Positions 55,995 through 64,000 of a DNA stretch of 64,000 nucleotides are shown in pieces. Each line of letters opens with the position of its first letter. The first letter of the stretch is position 1. The notes below the pieces were generated by a model. That model ran no database searches. It was given only the letters and a program-made list of their open reading frames with translations, and was not told where the DNA came from. The DNA lies in assembly GCF_000247995.1 (NCBI RefSeq), contig NZ_BAFE01000056.1, forward strand, positions 56,645-120,644, in the 5' to 3' direction. The position numbers and the translations under genes were made by a program. The stretch comes from Mobilicoccus pelagius NBRC 104925 (GTDB taxonomy: Bacteria > Actinomycetota > Actinomycetes > Actinomycetales > Dermatophilaceae).

Positions 55995-57161
55995 ATGCGT
56001 CCCGACGACACCCCCATCGAGGCCACGTCCGCCCAGGAGACGGAGGTCCGCGGCGGCACCGCCGGCGCGCATGCCGCGACCGGAACCCCCGACGAGAGTG
56101 CGCTCGTCGTGCACGAGGAGTCGCCGCTCAACGCCGAGACTCGCGCGTCGGCCCTCGTGGGGCGCCCGGTGACGCCGACGGAGGCGTTCTACGTCCGCAG
56201 CCACGGGCCCGTGCCGACGCGGGGTGACGATGCCCCGATCCGCGTGGGAGGGCTCGTCGAACACCCCCTGGACCTCTCCGCGTGTGAGCTCGTCGAGCGG
56301 TTCGAGGTGCACGAGGTGACGGCGACGGTGCAGTGTGCGGGCAACCGCCGGTCGGGGTTCCTCGGGGTGCGTGACATCCCGGGTGAGACGCCGTGGGGGC
56401 CGGGCGCGACGGGCACGGCGACGTGGCGCGGGGTGCGGCTGCGGGACGTGCTCGCGGCCGTCGCGCCCACCGCCGGGGCGGCCCACGTGGAGTTCACGGG
56501 TGCGGACGTGAGCGAGCAGGCCGATCCGCCGCAGGAGTTCGGCGGGTCGATCCCCCTGTCGAAGGCGTGGGGCGAGGAGGTGCTCCTCGCGGTGGAGATG
56601 AACGGGGATCCGTTGACGCCGGAGCACGGTGCACCCGTGCGGGTCGTCGTGCCGGGGTACGTCGGGGCGCGGAGCGTGAAGTGGGTGACGCGGATCGACG
56701 TGCGTGCGCAGCCGTCGGAGAACTTCTTCCAGGCGCACTCGTACCGTCTACTGCCCGCCGACGCCGGCCCCGACGAGGCGGGCCCGGGCGACGGCATCCC
56801 CTTGGGGCCGGTGGCGTTGAACTGCGACGTGCTCGACCCAGAGCCGGGTGCGGTCGTCGACGCGGGTCCGCTCGAGGTGCGGGGCTACGCCTACGCCGGC
56901 GGGGATCGCGTCGTCGCACGGGTGGACGTGTCGGTGGACGACGGCACGACGTGGGCGCAGGCCGAACTCCTGGGCGACGCGGATCCGTGGACGTGGCGTC
57001 TGTGGCGGTGCACCGTGCCCGTCGAGGTGGGCAAGGTGACGATCCTCGCGCGCGCCTGGGACGACACCGGCGCCCTGCAGCCCGAACACGCCGCGTCACT
57101 GTGGAACCCGAAGGGGTACGCGAACAACTCGTGGGCGCGCCTGCCGGTCCGGGTGCGCTGA
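55995..57161 (+). CDS. Sulfite oxidase-type molybdopterin oxidoreductase
   Basis: 388 residues from ATG at 55995. The Moco-ligating Cys is in TATVQCAGNRRSGF; PWGPGATGTATWRGVRLRDVL, PLTPEHGAPVRVVVPGYVGA and SVKWVTRIDV complete the Moco domain, and the C-terminal Mo-co dimerisation domain ends with WNPKGYANNSW. No signal peptide or twin-arginine is visible, so it is probably cytoplasmic. No heme domain is fused. It depends on Moco, for which moaC, mog and moeA lie 11-12 kb away. Confidence 0.93.
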   Translation: MRPDDTPIEATSAQETEVRGGTAGAHAATGTPDESALVVHEESPLNAETRASALVGRPVTPTEAFYVRSHGPVPTRGDDAPIRVGGLVEHPLDLSACELVERFEVHEVTATVQCAGNRRSGFLGVRDIPGETPWGPGATGTATWRGVRLRDVLAAVAPTAGAAHVEFTGADVSEQADPPQEFGGSIPLSKAWGEEVLLAVEMNGDPLTPEHGAPVRVVVPGYVGARSVKWVTRIDVRAQPSENFFQAHSYRLLPADAGPDEAGPGDGIPLGPVALNCDVLDPEPGAVVDAGPLEVRGYAYAGGDRVVARVDVSVDDGTTWAQAELLGDADPWTWRLWRCTVPVEVGKVTILARAWDDTGALQPEHAASLWNPKGYANNSWARLPVRVR

Positions 57162-57259
57162 CCCCTGCATCGACCCCGTCGGCGCCGACTCCCCGACGGC
57201 ACGGGTCCGACCGGCACGTGTGGGAGGATGGTCCGCGCAGCGGCACCGCGTGCCGCCCA

Positions 57260-57335
57260 GCCCTCGTAGCTCAGGGGATAGAGCACCGCTCTCCTAAAGC
57301 GGGTGTCGCAGGTTCGAATCCTGCCGGGGGCACCA
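57260..57335 (+). tRNA. tRNA-Arg (anticodon CCT)
   Basis: Acceptor GCCCTCG pairs with CGGGGGC (one G-U), followed by ACCA with the CCA encoded. The anticodon loop is CTCCTAA, anticodon CCT, reading AGG codons. T arm GCAGG-TTCGAAT-CCTGC. 76 nt. The integrase gene ends 15 bp beyond it on the opposite strand, marking this tRNA as the integration target. Confidence 0.95.
57307..57335 (+). other. Probable attachment site (attL) at the 3' end of tRNA-Arg
   Basis: Tyrosine integrases of this type recombine in the T arm and acceptor end of tRNA genes and restore the tRNA 3' end from the element. The integrase here ends 15 bp past the tRNA. A second copy of this segment (attR) was not seen before base 64000, so the boundary is inferred. 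Confidence 0.5.
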
Positions 57336-57349
57336 CTCATCGTCGCTGG

Positions 57350-58474
57350 TCAGGTCCCGTTTCTGCCTTCCAGGGCGACTCTTTCAACTCCCGAAGTAAG
57401 GCCGTTGTGGCACATTTGTGGCACATGAGCGTCGAGTGAGCGGCCCACGGCGTCGAGGTCGTCGGGGAACAGGCCGGCGTAGACATCGAGGGTCATGGCC
57501 GCCGAGGCGTGGCCCAACATCTGCTGGACGGCCTTGACGTTCGCGCCCGCGGCGATGGCCAGAGACGCGGCCGTGTGGCGGAGGTCGTGCACCCGGAAGT
57601 CCTGGATTCTCGCCGCCGCGCATGCGGGCTCGAACACACGACGACGCCAGTTGTTGAGCCGCAGCGGCCCGCCTTTGGTCGAGGGGAACACGAGGTCCTC
57701 ACCGCCCCTCCCCCGGCACGCCTCCACGAGGTAGCCCATGAGCACGGGCGGCACGGGGACGCTGCGGGTCTGGTGTGTCTTGGGGGTCGACCACACGAGT
57801 GAGGAGCCGACGACCGTCACGCTCTCGGCGATGACGAGACGGTTACGGGCGGGATCGACGCGCTTGACCTTGAGTGCGGCGAACTCGCCGAACCGGATGC
57901 CGGTCAGTCCGAGGACGAGCACCTCGAGCCCGTGCCCACCCGCGGCCTCGACGAGGCGACTCAACTCGGCGGGGCTGAGGAACCGCGGGTCGTGGCGGAT
58001 CTGCTTCGGCAACCGCACCCCCTTCGCCGGGTTGGTGCCGATGCGATGATCAGCCGCTGCCGCCTCGAAGATCATCGAGGTCACGAGGTACACCTTCCGG
58101 ACCTGGCCGGGAGACATGCCGCCGGAGACGAGATCACCGATCCACGCGGCGACGTCGGAGCGGGCCACCTTGGCGAGCGGCCACGGCCCCCACTGGGGGA
58201 TGACGTGCGTGCGCGCGACCTCGCGGTAGCGGAGGGCCGTGCTCGGCTTGAGGTGACCGAGGCCGGCCATCCACGTCTCAGCGAACTGGGCGAACCGCAG
58301 CTTGCCGGCAGCCGGGTCGATGTACGTGCCGCGGTTCATCTGAGTCTGCAGTTCGGAGAGGAACCGTTCGGCGTCGACCTTGCGCTTGAACGACTTCTTG
58401 CGCTGGGCACCGGCCGGGTCACGCCACCGCGCGAGCCATGTCCCGTCGCGGGAGTTCTTGACCACCTGGGCCAT
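57350..58474 (-). CDS. int: Tyrosine recombinase (site-specific integrase)
   Basis: 374 residues from ATG at 58474. An N-terminal AP2-like arm-binding part (RDGTWLARWRDPAGAQRKKSF, split) and SAM-like core-binding domain precede the catalytic domain with Arg in LGLTGIRFGEFAAL, HDLRHTAASLAIAAGANVKA (H-x-x-R-H), and the nucleophile Tyr in MTLDVYAGLFPDDLD. It integrates the element at the adjacent tRNA-Arg. It overlaps xis by one base (TGATG). Confidence 0.96.
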   Translation of the reverse strand: MAQVVKNSRDGTWLARWRDPAGAQRKKSFKRKVDAERFLSELQTQMNRGTYIDPAAGKLRFAQFAETWMAGLGHLKPSTALRYREVARTHVIPQWGPWPLAKVARSDVAAWIGDLVSGGMSPGQVRKVYLVTSMIFEAAAADHRIGTNPAKGVRLPKQIRHDPRFLSPAELSRLVEAAGGHGLEVLVLGLTGIRFGEFAALKVKRVDPARNRLVIAESVTVVGSSLVWSTPKTHQTRSVPVPPVLMGYLVEACRGRGGEDLVFPSTKGGPLRLNNWRRRVFEPACAAARIQDFRVHDLRHTAASLAIAAGANVKAVQQMLGHASAAMTLDVYAGLFPDDLDAVGRSLDAHVPQMCHNGLTSGVERVALEGRNGT

Positions 58475-58695
58475 CAGGCGGCCTTGCCCGCGACCCAGGT
58501 CCGCACGGCTGCAGGGTCGAACCGGAGGTGCTTGCCGAGACGGATGCACGGCGGGCCGTCGCCGCGGTGACGCCACTGGTAGATGGTCGCGACGCTCACG
58601 CAGAGGAAGGCGGAGACGTCGTCGATCGTCCAGAGGCGTTCGCACTCGATGGGCTCGGCGACCGCGGCGAGGACGAGTTCGGTCTGCTGTGACAC
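58474..58695 (-). CDS. xis: Excisionase-like helix-turn-helix protein
   Basis: 73 residues from a GTG at 58695 with AAAGGAA five bases upstream. ERLWTIDDVSAFLCVSVATI, then YQWRHRGDGPPCIRLGKHLR and FDPAAVRTWV, is the MerR-like winged HTH of actinobacterial Xis proteins. It directs the integrase to excision. Its stop overlaps the int start by one base. Confidence 0.93.
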   Translation of the reverse strand: MSQQTELVLAAVAEPIECERLWTIDDVSAFLCVSVATIYQWRHRGDGPPCIRLGKHLRFDPAAVRTWVAGKAA

Positions 58696-58721
58696 GGCAG
58701 TTCCTTTCGGGTGGAGGGGTT

Positions 58722-60332
58722 TCACGAACGGCGCTGTTCTGCCCGCCATTGCGCGTACTCGTGGGCTCGGGCGGCGGCAGCGGCAGCGGCAGCGAGGATG
58801 GCGTCACCGACGCGCGGCCAGCCACGATCGGCGTAGGTCCAGGAGCCGACGACGAGCGTCGTCTGTTCGTCGTCCTCGGCGAGGAGACGTGCTTCGAGGT
58901 CGTGGAGGTCGAGCGGTTCGCCACGACGCTCGGACTCGGCCAGAGCGCGACGGAACCGTTCACGGGCCCGGCGGAGTCGACCAAGAGTCACCGAGTAGCG
59001 GCGCGACTTCGTGGAGAAGTGCCCACGGAAACCGAGCATGTGCGCCCACTTTGCGAGGTGCGCGTACGGATCACGCCCGTCAGCTCCCAGCGGAAGGAGG
59101 AAGCCCGGCTCTTCGTCGGGGAGGTCCACGAACCGCTCGGGGTGTTCCACCCGCTCCCAGGCCCTCTCACGCTCCTGAGCGCGGTCGGCCAGCTCACGGC
59201 AGTGGGCAGCGATACGACGCAGGTGCGGACGGCCGAGGAGGTCGCCATCAGAGGTACGCCGAAGGTCGCCCGCGTCTTTGGTGGCGTACTTGGCGAGATA
59301 CCCCGCGACCTGTTCGGGCGAGAGACCGTCGGAGTGGTGCGCCACTCCCCCGGCGTTCACGACCCGCACGTCGAGCTGAACACCCCACCGGAGGAGCCGT
59401 TCAGCATCGTGCTCGTCGGTCGGCGGGGCGAGGAAGGACACCGTCGGCACGGTTTTGCTGACCAGCTGCGAGAACTCGTCTCCGTCGAGCGGCGCAGGCG
59501 AGCCGGGGCCGTCCGAGCCGTCGAGGCGCATCAGGACGTGGAAGTGCACGAGACCCCGCGCCTGATACTCGGCGACCTTGGCGAACTGCAGAGCAGCCCG
59601 GGATCGGAGATCGCGCTCTTTCACGTCGAGGCGCGACGCCAACGCGCGGCGCAGAGCGATCGTCGTGCGCCGCCACAGCTCAGGTGCCCACCACTGCCAC
59701 ACGACGAGTGAGGTCCAGTCGTAACAGTTCTCGCACAGCGGTGCGCCGACGGTCGAGTCGTTCTCGCCATGCTTCCGTCCGCACGAGAGGCGCACGCCGT
59801 GAGGACACGTCTCCACACGATCGGCCGAACGAGGCCGGCATACCTTCTCGTCGCGGCACGCGTGGACGTGCCCGAACGAGGGAGCCGTGAGCGTCACGAA
59901 CAGCAACGGCGCACTACTCACCTCCGCCGGCACCGTCTTGCCACCGACGACACCGGCACGGATCAACTCGAAGGTGTCGCGCGCGTAGACGCGGGAGCAA
60001 GCGGGACAGGCGGACGCTCGCCGGTTGCCGCAGGGAGTCATGAGAACACCCATGGGCGCCTGGTCGGAGTCGAAGGTGCCGAGCACTTCGCCCGTCGCGC
60101 GGTCGATGGTCCGCGACGATCCGACGAGCTGAATCGGCCGCACGCAGTTGCCGACGTGCGAGAGAGCATGGGCGAAGTCGTCGTGAGTCCCGTCGATCAG
60201 ACGGGAGAGGACGGAGGCGGAGGCCTCGTCGTTGAGGCTGGACAGATCCAGCGGGGCACCGTCTCCGAAGCCGGGGAATCCGCCCCCGCGCGTCGAAGGC
60301 GATGCCCCACTGTGGGTGTCCAGAGCGGTCAC
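58722..60332 (-). CDS. Replication initiator protein (RepSA-like)
   Basis: 536 residues from a GTG at 60332 in a GTGA overlap with the WhiB gene. A Cys-rich region (CGNRRASACPACSRVYARDT, CRDEKVCRPRS, CPHGVRLSCGRKH, CENCYDW) precedes QFAKVAEYQARGLVHFHVLM, the HUH-like motif with the H-x-H metal site, and then YLAKYATK with the candidate tyrosine. This fits rolling-circle initiators of pSAM2-type elements. It presumably replicates the excised circle. Confidence 0.9.
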   Translation of the reverse strand: MTALDTHSGASPSTRGGGFPGFGDGAPLDLSSLNDEASASVLSRLIDGTHDDFAHALSHVGNCVRPIQLVGSSRTIDRATGEVLGTFDSDQAPMGVLMTPCGNRRASACPACSRVYARDTFELIRAGVVGGKTVPAEVSSAPLLFVTLTAPSFGHVHACRDEKVCRPRSADRVETCPHGVRLSCGRKHGENDSTVGAPLCENCYDWTSLVVWQWWAPELWRRTTIALRRALASRLDVKERDLRSRAALQFAKVAEYQARGLVHFHVLMRLDGSDGPGSPAPLDGDEFSQLVSKTVPTVSFLAPPTDEHDAERLLRWGVQLDVRVVNAGGVAHHSDGLSPEQVAGYLAKYATKDAGDLRRTSDGDLLGRPHLRRIAAHCRELADRAQERERAWERVEHPERFVDLPDEEPGFLLPLGADGRDPYAHLAKWAHMLGFRGHFSTKSRRYSVTLGRLRRARERFRRALAESERRGEPLDLHDLEARLLAEDDEQTTLVVGSWTYADRGWPRVGDAILAAAAAAAARAHEYAQWRAEQRRS

Positions 60333-60646
60333 GCTGCACCTGCGATGGCGTCGAGGTCGAACAGCGTTGCCTGTCGTTCCGAGCCGCCAACCAGGAGCGG
60401 ATGCCAGGCGTCCAGCGTCGCACCCTGGGCGTCCCTGTCCCGGTCCCGGCCGGCCCACCAACCGCCGCACACCGTGAGCGCGTCGACGGCCGCGAGGCAC
60501 TCATCGCTCACCGGGCAGTCGTCGCAGAGAGCCCGCATCGTCTCCGCCTCCCAGGGCGAGATCTCGGCAGAGTCCCGGAGCCAGGGCAGCTCGGTGCGTT
60601 CGCTGCACGTGGCGTGGTCGACCCACGAGAAGTCGATGGTGCTCAT
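60329..60646 (-). CDS. WhiB-family (Wbl) iron-sulfur regulator on the element
   Basis: 105 residues from ATG at 60646, overlapping the translocase stop (ATGA) and the rep start. Four cysteines at 14, 41, 44 and 50 (C...CDDCPVSDEC) and the glycine-rich turn CGGWWAGRDR are the Wbl signature for a [4Fe-4S] cluster. Wbl proteins act as actinobacterial transcription factors, usually with sigma-A. Placed between transfer and replication genes, it may time element activation (inference). Confidence 0.9.
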   Translation of the reverse strand: MSTIDFSWVDHATCSERTELPWLRDSAEISPWEAETMRALCDDCPVSDECLAAVDALTVCGGWWAGRDRDRDAQGATLDAWHPLLVGGSERQATLFDLDAIAGAA

Positions 60647-62244
60647 GCCGCGGAATCCGGTTCGTCGACGGAGCGAAGGCGCGAGACCACTTCACCGATG
60701 ACGTCAGCGCGAGGACCGGGCAGGGCGAGCGGCGGCGCGCCGTGTGTGGCGGTGATGCCATCTGCCACCCGCTGTCGGTACGTGGCGTAGTCGGTGTAGA
60801 ACATCCGCACACGCCGGACGCCCCGCCCAGGCTCTTCGACCAGCGCGACGCCCGCACGGAAGTCGCGCACGACCCGATTCTCTTCGCGTGTCAGCCCCTC
60901 GTGGAGCATGGCGACGGCGTCGCCGTTGTCGACGCGGTGCGTGATGCGCAGGCCGAGGTTCATCCGGTCGTCGGTGCGGAGTGCGTCGGCGCTCATGCGC
61001 TGCGCCATGACGAGCGCGAAGACGCCGACTTTCGCGCCCTCCTTGACGATGCGGCCGAGGGACGATTCGAGCCGGGGAGTGAGCCTGTCGCCGGCCTTAC
61101 CTCCGTCCTCGGCGTCCAGGGCCTTGGCAGCCGCGAGGAGGCCGGGATACTCCTCCATCACGCACCACACGGTGGGGGTGCTGACGGTGAAGTCGATGAT
61201 CTTGTCCTGCTCGGTTGCCAACAGGCCCTTGATACGGAGATCCATCAGGGTGACGAGCCCCTTGAGCACGTCTGCCGCGTGCTCGATGTCCTCTCGGGCC
61301 GTGCCGATGGCGACGAACGCACCGCCACGTCCTCCCGCAGTTGCGGAGAAAGGAGCGAGCAAGACGCCGGAGGGGTCGACTCCTGTCACGACGACGTTCG
61401 GGTACTGAGCGAGGGCCGCGAGCAGGGTGTAGGCCGTCGAGGACTTCCCGGCGCGGGTAGCTCCCTGCATGCCGCAGTGCGCCGTACGGAAGGGGTCGAA
61501 CGACAGCGGACGGCCGAACTCGTCCCAGCCCATCTGAACGGTGAGCTGCGCCATCGACCGGCCCGTCTTGGACCCTCCGCTGGCCAGCGACCTGCGGCGG
61601 GCCACGGTCGCATCTGCGGGGTTCGGTGCCACTTCTTCGCCACCGAGCGGGTCACGACGCAGCACGTCGAGGGTGACCCAGCCAGGGCGGCGGTGGGCGG
61701 AGGCCATCACGCTGTGCGCGGTCAGCGTCGACGCCAACGAGGCTGACGCTGCCTGCCAGGTGAGCAGCGTCTGTCCCGGCGCCATCCGGACCAGTAGACG
61801 GTCGCGGCCCTTGTCACTGTGCTGGTGCGAGGCCAGCCGCGGCAGGAACTCCTCGCGACCGGCCCGCACGTTGAGGTGCGCGGCGAAGCAGGCACGCTCC
61901 CAACGCGGGTAGTAGACGAAGACGCGCAGCCACTGCCCGACCAGCGCTCCCCGCAGACGAGCGCCGACCGGCGGGATCTCGTACAGCGCCACGACCAAGG
62001 TCATCAGCAACGCCCCGCCGACAGCGCCAGCAGTGACGAAATCCTCCCGCATCACGCAGGCTCCCACCCCGGTTGCCGCGACGAGCGCAAGGACGAAAAG
62101 CGGAGCCCGCCAGATGAGAAGAATGACGCCCTTCACCAGGGCGAAGACGCCCAACAGGAAGTCCTCTCCGGCGTCGATGGCCGGGTCACCGTTGCGAGTG
62201 CGGTCCTGCACCGCCGCGCGCTGCGACACGCTCATGTCACTCAT
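60643..62244 (-). CDS. FtsK/SpoIIIE-like DNA translocase (TraB/TraSA type)
   Basis: 533 residues from ATG at 62244, overlapping the upstream stop by 8 bp. Membrane helices at about residues 32-90, then a motor domain with Walker A GMQGATRAGKSSTAYTL and Walker B VWCVMEEYPGLL, and LGLRITHRVDNGDAVAML near the end. AICE elements transfer double-stranded DNA between mycelia or cells with a single protein of this kind. Length is close to TraSA-like proteins. Confidence 0.93.
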   Translation of the reverse strand: MSDMSVSQRAAVQDRTRNGDPAIDAGEDFLLGVFALVKGVILLIWRAPLFVLALVAATGVGACVMREDFVTAGAVGGALLMTLVVALYEIPPVGARLRGALVGQWLRVFVYYPRWERACFAAHLNVRAGREEFLPRLASHQHSDKGRDRLLVRMAPGQTLLTWQAASASLASTLTAHSVMASAHRRPGWVTLDVLRRDPLGGEEVAPNPADATVARRRSLASGGSKTGRSMAQLTVQMGWDEFGRPLSFDPFRTAHCGMQGATRAGKSSTAYTLLAALAQYPNVVVTGVDPSGVLLAPFSATAGGRGGAFVAIGTAREDIEHAADVLKGLVTLMDLRIKGLLATEQDKIIDFTVSTPTVWCVMEEYPGLLAAAKALDAEDGGKAGDRLTPRLESSLGRIVKEGAKVGVFALVMAQRMSADALRTDDRMNLGLRITHRVDNGDAVAMLHEGLTREENRVVRDFRAGVALVEEPGRGVRRVRMFYTDYATYRQRVADGITATHGAPPLALPGPRADVIGEVVSRLRSVDEPDSAA

Positions 62245-62611
62245 CGCCCTTGGCACCACGCGGCGCGGCCCCACCCTGCACGGGCACGAGGCGTTCGCAG
62301 GTGATCGAGTACGCCAGGCGTGCAGAGTCGCCGCCGCCGGTGAGGTACGGCTGGACGTAGACGCGACCTGCGGCTTCGTACAGAACGCCGAGTTCGTAGA
62401 TGGCAGCAGGCTGGATGACGTGGATGGATGCGGTCTTGTCGGCCTTGATCGCGCCGTCCTTGCGGGCCACGCGAAGGATGCAGCCAGACGCGTATGTGAC
62501 CTCGCCAGAGGGGGCGGCCTTGCCTTCGCGGATGCGCGGCTCTTCGCCCATCCCGACGACCTCGATACGCCAGTCCCTGCTGGTGGTGCTGACGGGGAAG
62601 GTTGTGCTCAT
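62237..62611 (-). CDS. Small conserved element protein of unknown function
   Basis: 124 residues from ATG at 62611 with CGGAGG upstream. Mixed beta-rich sequence (WRIEVVGMGEEPRIREG, SGCILRVARKDGAIKADKTA, VQPYLTGGGDSARLAYSITC) with no membrane segment or known motif. It is the first gene of the transfer-replication operon and its stop overlaps the translocase start by 8 bp. Similar small proteins precede tra genes in other AICEs, but no function is assigned here. Confidence 0.75.
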   Translation of the reverse strand: MSTTFPVSTTSRDWRIEVVGMGEEPRIREGKAAPSGEVTYASGCILRVARKDGAIKADKTASIHVIQPAAIYELGVLYEAAGRVYVQPYLTGGGDSARLAYSITCERLVPVQGGAAPRGAKGDE

Positions 62612-62696
62612 GGTGTGCCTCCGAATGTCGTTGGCCCCGTGGTGGGGTGACAACAGGAGACCGTCACGGCATGGGACGCCGCGACCCCTCGACGGG

Positions 62697-62740
62697 ACGT
62701 TTTAGGACGTCTAGGATCGACGTGAAACGTCCCTAAACGT
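62697..62740. promoter_or_regulatory. Inverted repeat in the divergent promoter of the element
   Basis: ACGTTTTAGGACGT (62697-62710) and ACGTCCCTAAACGT (62727-62740) form an imperfect 14-bp inverted repeat (two mismatches) with a 16-bp spacer. They lie 15 bp before the HTH regulator start and about 85 bp from the transfer operon start. Likely operators for the adjacent regulator (inference). Confidence 0.7.
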
Positions 62741-62754
62741 AACGGTGGTGACCT

Positions 62755-63498
62755 GTGAGCAGCAACGAACGCCTTCGCGGCGCGATCTTTGAAGCGGGCT
62801 TGACACCGGGCACTCTCGCCGAGCAGGTCGGCGTAGACCCCAAAACCGTCGATCGCTGGATCACCACGGGCCGATCACCACACCGTATCCACCGCCTCAC
62901 GACCGCCCGCATCTTGGGCCGCGACGACGTGTATCTCTGGCCCGACACAGCCCAGGATCGACAGTCCTTGACCGCCGCACAGTCCGAGTTGGTCACCCTC
63001 TACCCCAACCGCGCAGCCGTCCCCCACGATATGTGGTTCTCACTGGGACGCAGTGCACGCGAGTCCATCGACGTCCTCGCCTTCGCCGCCAGCTTCCTCC
63101 ACGACGGACTCCCCGGCTTCACCGACCTCCTCGCCGAACGCGCACGAGCCGGCGTTCGCGTCCGACTCCTTATCGGAGACCCCGACTCCCCCGCCGTCGC
63201 ACTCCGAGGCAAGGAGGAGGGCATCGACGGTTCACTTAGCCACCGCTGCTCCCTCAGCTGGAAATACCTCAAGCCCTACCTCGACACCCCCGGCATTGAG
63301 GCACGCATGCACGGCTGCACGCTCTACAACTCCATTTTCCGCTTCGACGAAGACATCCTCGTCAACTGCCACTCCTACGGTGCCCCCGCATCACAATCCG
63401 CTGTGCTCCACCTACGCCGAATTACCGGCGGGCGACTCTTCTCGCACTACATGCAGGGCTTCGACCGAACGTGGCATCACGCAACCGCGGGTGATTGA
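62755..63498 (+). CDS. HTH regulator with PLD-like (DUF5919) C-terminal domain
   Basis: 247 residues from a GTG at 62755. The N-terminal HTH (LRGAIFEAGLTPGTLAEQVG, VDPKTVDRWITTGRSPH) is XRE-like. Residues about 85-245 match the PLD-fold DUF5919 type: MWFSLGRSARESIDVLAFAA, GVRVRLLIGDP, and RMHGCTLYNSIFRFDEDILV, in which the catalytic HKD lysine is absent. It is divergent from the transfer operon and probably represses it; the PLD fold may sense a ligand (inference). Confidence 0.85.
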   Translation: MSSNERLRGAIFEAGLTPGTLAEQVGVDPKTVDRWITTGRSPHRIHRLTTARILGRDDVYLWPDTAQDRQSLTAAQSELVTLYPNRAAVPHDMWFSLGRSARESIDVLAFAASFLHDGLPGFTDLLAERARAGVRVRLLIGDPDSPAVALRGKEEGIDGSLSHRCSLSWKYLKPYLDTPGIEARMHGCTLYNSIFRFDEDILVNCHSYGAPASQSAVLHLRRITGGRLFSHYMQGFDRTWHHATAGD

Positions 63499-63632
63499 CG
63501 CTGATCACAAGGATGAGCACCACAGCCAGCACCCTGATGAACAGCCACCCATCGCCTTGGCAGTCACCGCCACAAGCTGACATCACCGATATCCCATTGA
63601 GACCCCGTGGGTCGGTCCAGTCGCTGCAAGAG

Positions 63633-64000
63633 TCAAAAGGTGGTGATGCCAGCAGCGTACAACGCTAGGGCGAGGTAGCCCAGCGCGGAGTGCGGCCGCT
63701 CCTGGTTGTACTGGCCCGTCCAGTCGCTGATGCCGACGCGGGCGTAGGTGAGGGACCACAACTGGTTCAGACTGAGGCATTTGCCCCGCAGTCTGACGTT
63801 AAAGGACTCGGCGAACGGGCACTTCCACGGCTGACCAGGAGGGATAACACCTTCTCGGCCCGCCCGGTGCGCCAGTCCGAAAGGATCGCCGCGATGAACT
63901 CCAGCCCGTTGTCCACCCGCAACACCAACGGCGGACTCCGGGCGGGGGCCTGGCTCCCCCCTGTGAACGAGCAATTCGGACACGCCGACTCCGTAAGGGG
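63633..64000 (-). pseudogene. IS3-type transposase fragment, frameshifted, running off the window
   Basis: Two minus-strand frames carry consecutive parts of an IS3-type DDE domain. One has PLVLRVDNGLEFIAAILSDW (the second Asp); the other has PPGQPWKCPFAESFNVRLRG (the Glu) and YNQERPHSALGYLAL. They are joined by a frameshift near 63845-63870. The N-terminal part lies beyond base 64000. The left end, with a possible terminal repeat, probably lies at 63.5-63.6 kb but cannot be fixed. Confidence 0.75.

Larger units (their letters stand above)
57336..64000. mobile_element. AICE-like integrative element in tRNA-Arg (right end outside window)
   Basis: From the tRNA end rightwards lie, on the minus strand, integrase, excisionase, RepSA-like initiator, WhiB-like protein, FtsK/TraB-like translocase and a small protein, most joined by 1-8 bp overlaps; a divergent HTH regulator follows. 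This is the gene set of actinomycete integrative and conjugative elements such as pSAM2 (known family). No attR was found, so the element may extend past the window or may end near the IS remnant at 63.6 kb. Confidence 0.8.

Noticed and set aside
57336..64000. Right attachment site of the integrative element
   Set aside because: No second copy of the tRNA-Arg 3' segment was found inside the window, so attR is not annotated.

Overview
The window is very GC-rich, gene-dense bacterial chromosome with many 4-nt stop/start overlaps and frequent GTG starts. Gene content and order point to an actinobacterium, most likely a Micrococcales-type organism; the genus cannot be named from sequence alone. 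From memory of Mycobacterium tuberculosis, much of the window follows the Rv0985c-Rv1019 neighbourhood: mscL, FmdB/Ruc, fthC, moeA1/glp, rimJ, glpR/sepX, PMT, rsmI, metG, tatD, ksgA, ispE, glmU with a TetR gene, prs, rplY and pth. Lineage-specific genes are inserted between these blocks.

Region by region. 1-7.7 kb is the end of a surface-polysaccharide cluster: the tail of a PIG-L deacetylase, an eroded C-methyltransferase, a GNAT, a class III aminotransferase, and two paralogous polyprenyl-phosphate sugar transferases that bracket pth. 8-11.4 kb holds rplY, prs, a C-terminally truncated glmU and tRNA-Gln. 11.6-17.9 kb holds TetR and MarR regulators, a three-gene cluster (heme-oxygenase-like iron enzyme, CDGSH Fe-S protein, methyltransferase), an ABC-F ATPase, and a small XRE regulator/membrane-protein pair preceded by a double palindrome. 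18-24.7 kb holds ispE, a membrane protein, rsmA, ctaG, a DUF2243 gene, tatD and metG. 24.9-35.1 kb is transport and energy: an NSS transporter with its small subunit, a TRAP/TAXI system, sdhCAB and ald. 35.3-41.2 kb holds rsmI, a protein mannosyltransferase, two PH-domain membrane proteins, a hydrolase-fold protein without catalytic Ser/His, and tRNA-Ala. 41.3-48.5 kb holds a sepX/glpR-rimJ-mog-moaC-moeA(glp) operon, divergent fthC, a Ruc-like zinc ribbon, a SAF protein and mscL. 48.6-57.2 kb holds a giant helicase/nuclease with a small partner, a phosphodiester glycosidase, a PfkB kinase and a sulfite oxidase.

57.3 kb to the end is an integrated element at the 3' end of tRNA-Arg(CCT). It has the layout of an actinomycete integrative and conjugative element (AICE): integrase, excisionase, replication initiator, WhiB-like protein, FtsK/TraB-like translocase and a small protein in one overlapping minus-strand operon, plus a divergent HTH regulator. 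A frameshifted IS3-type transposase runs off the window end.

Functional links: the Moco genes (moaC, mog, moeA) could serve the sulfite oxidase; moeA next to sepX/glpR matches the Glp-GlpR cell-division module; the sugar transferases, aminotransferase and mannosyltransferase act on the cell surface. The most unusual findings are the GlmU without an acetyltransferase domain, the double operator at 17.0 kb, the iron-enzyme/CDGSH/methyltransferase trio, and the compact WhiB-carrying integrative element.
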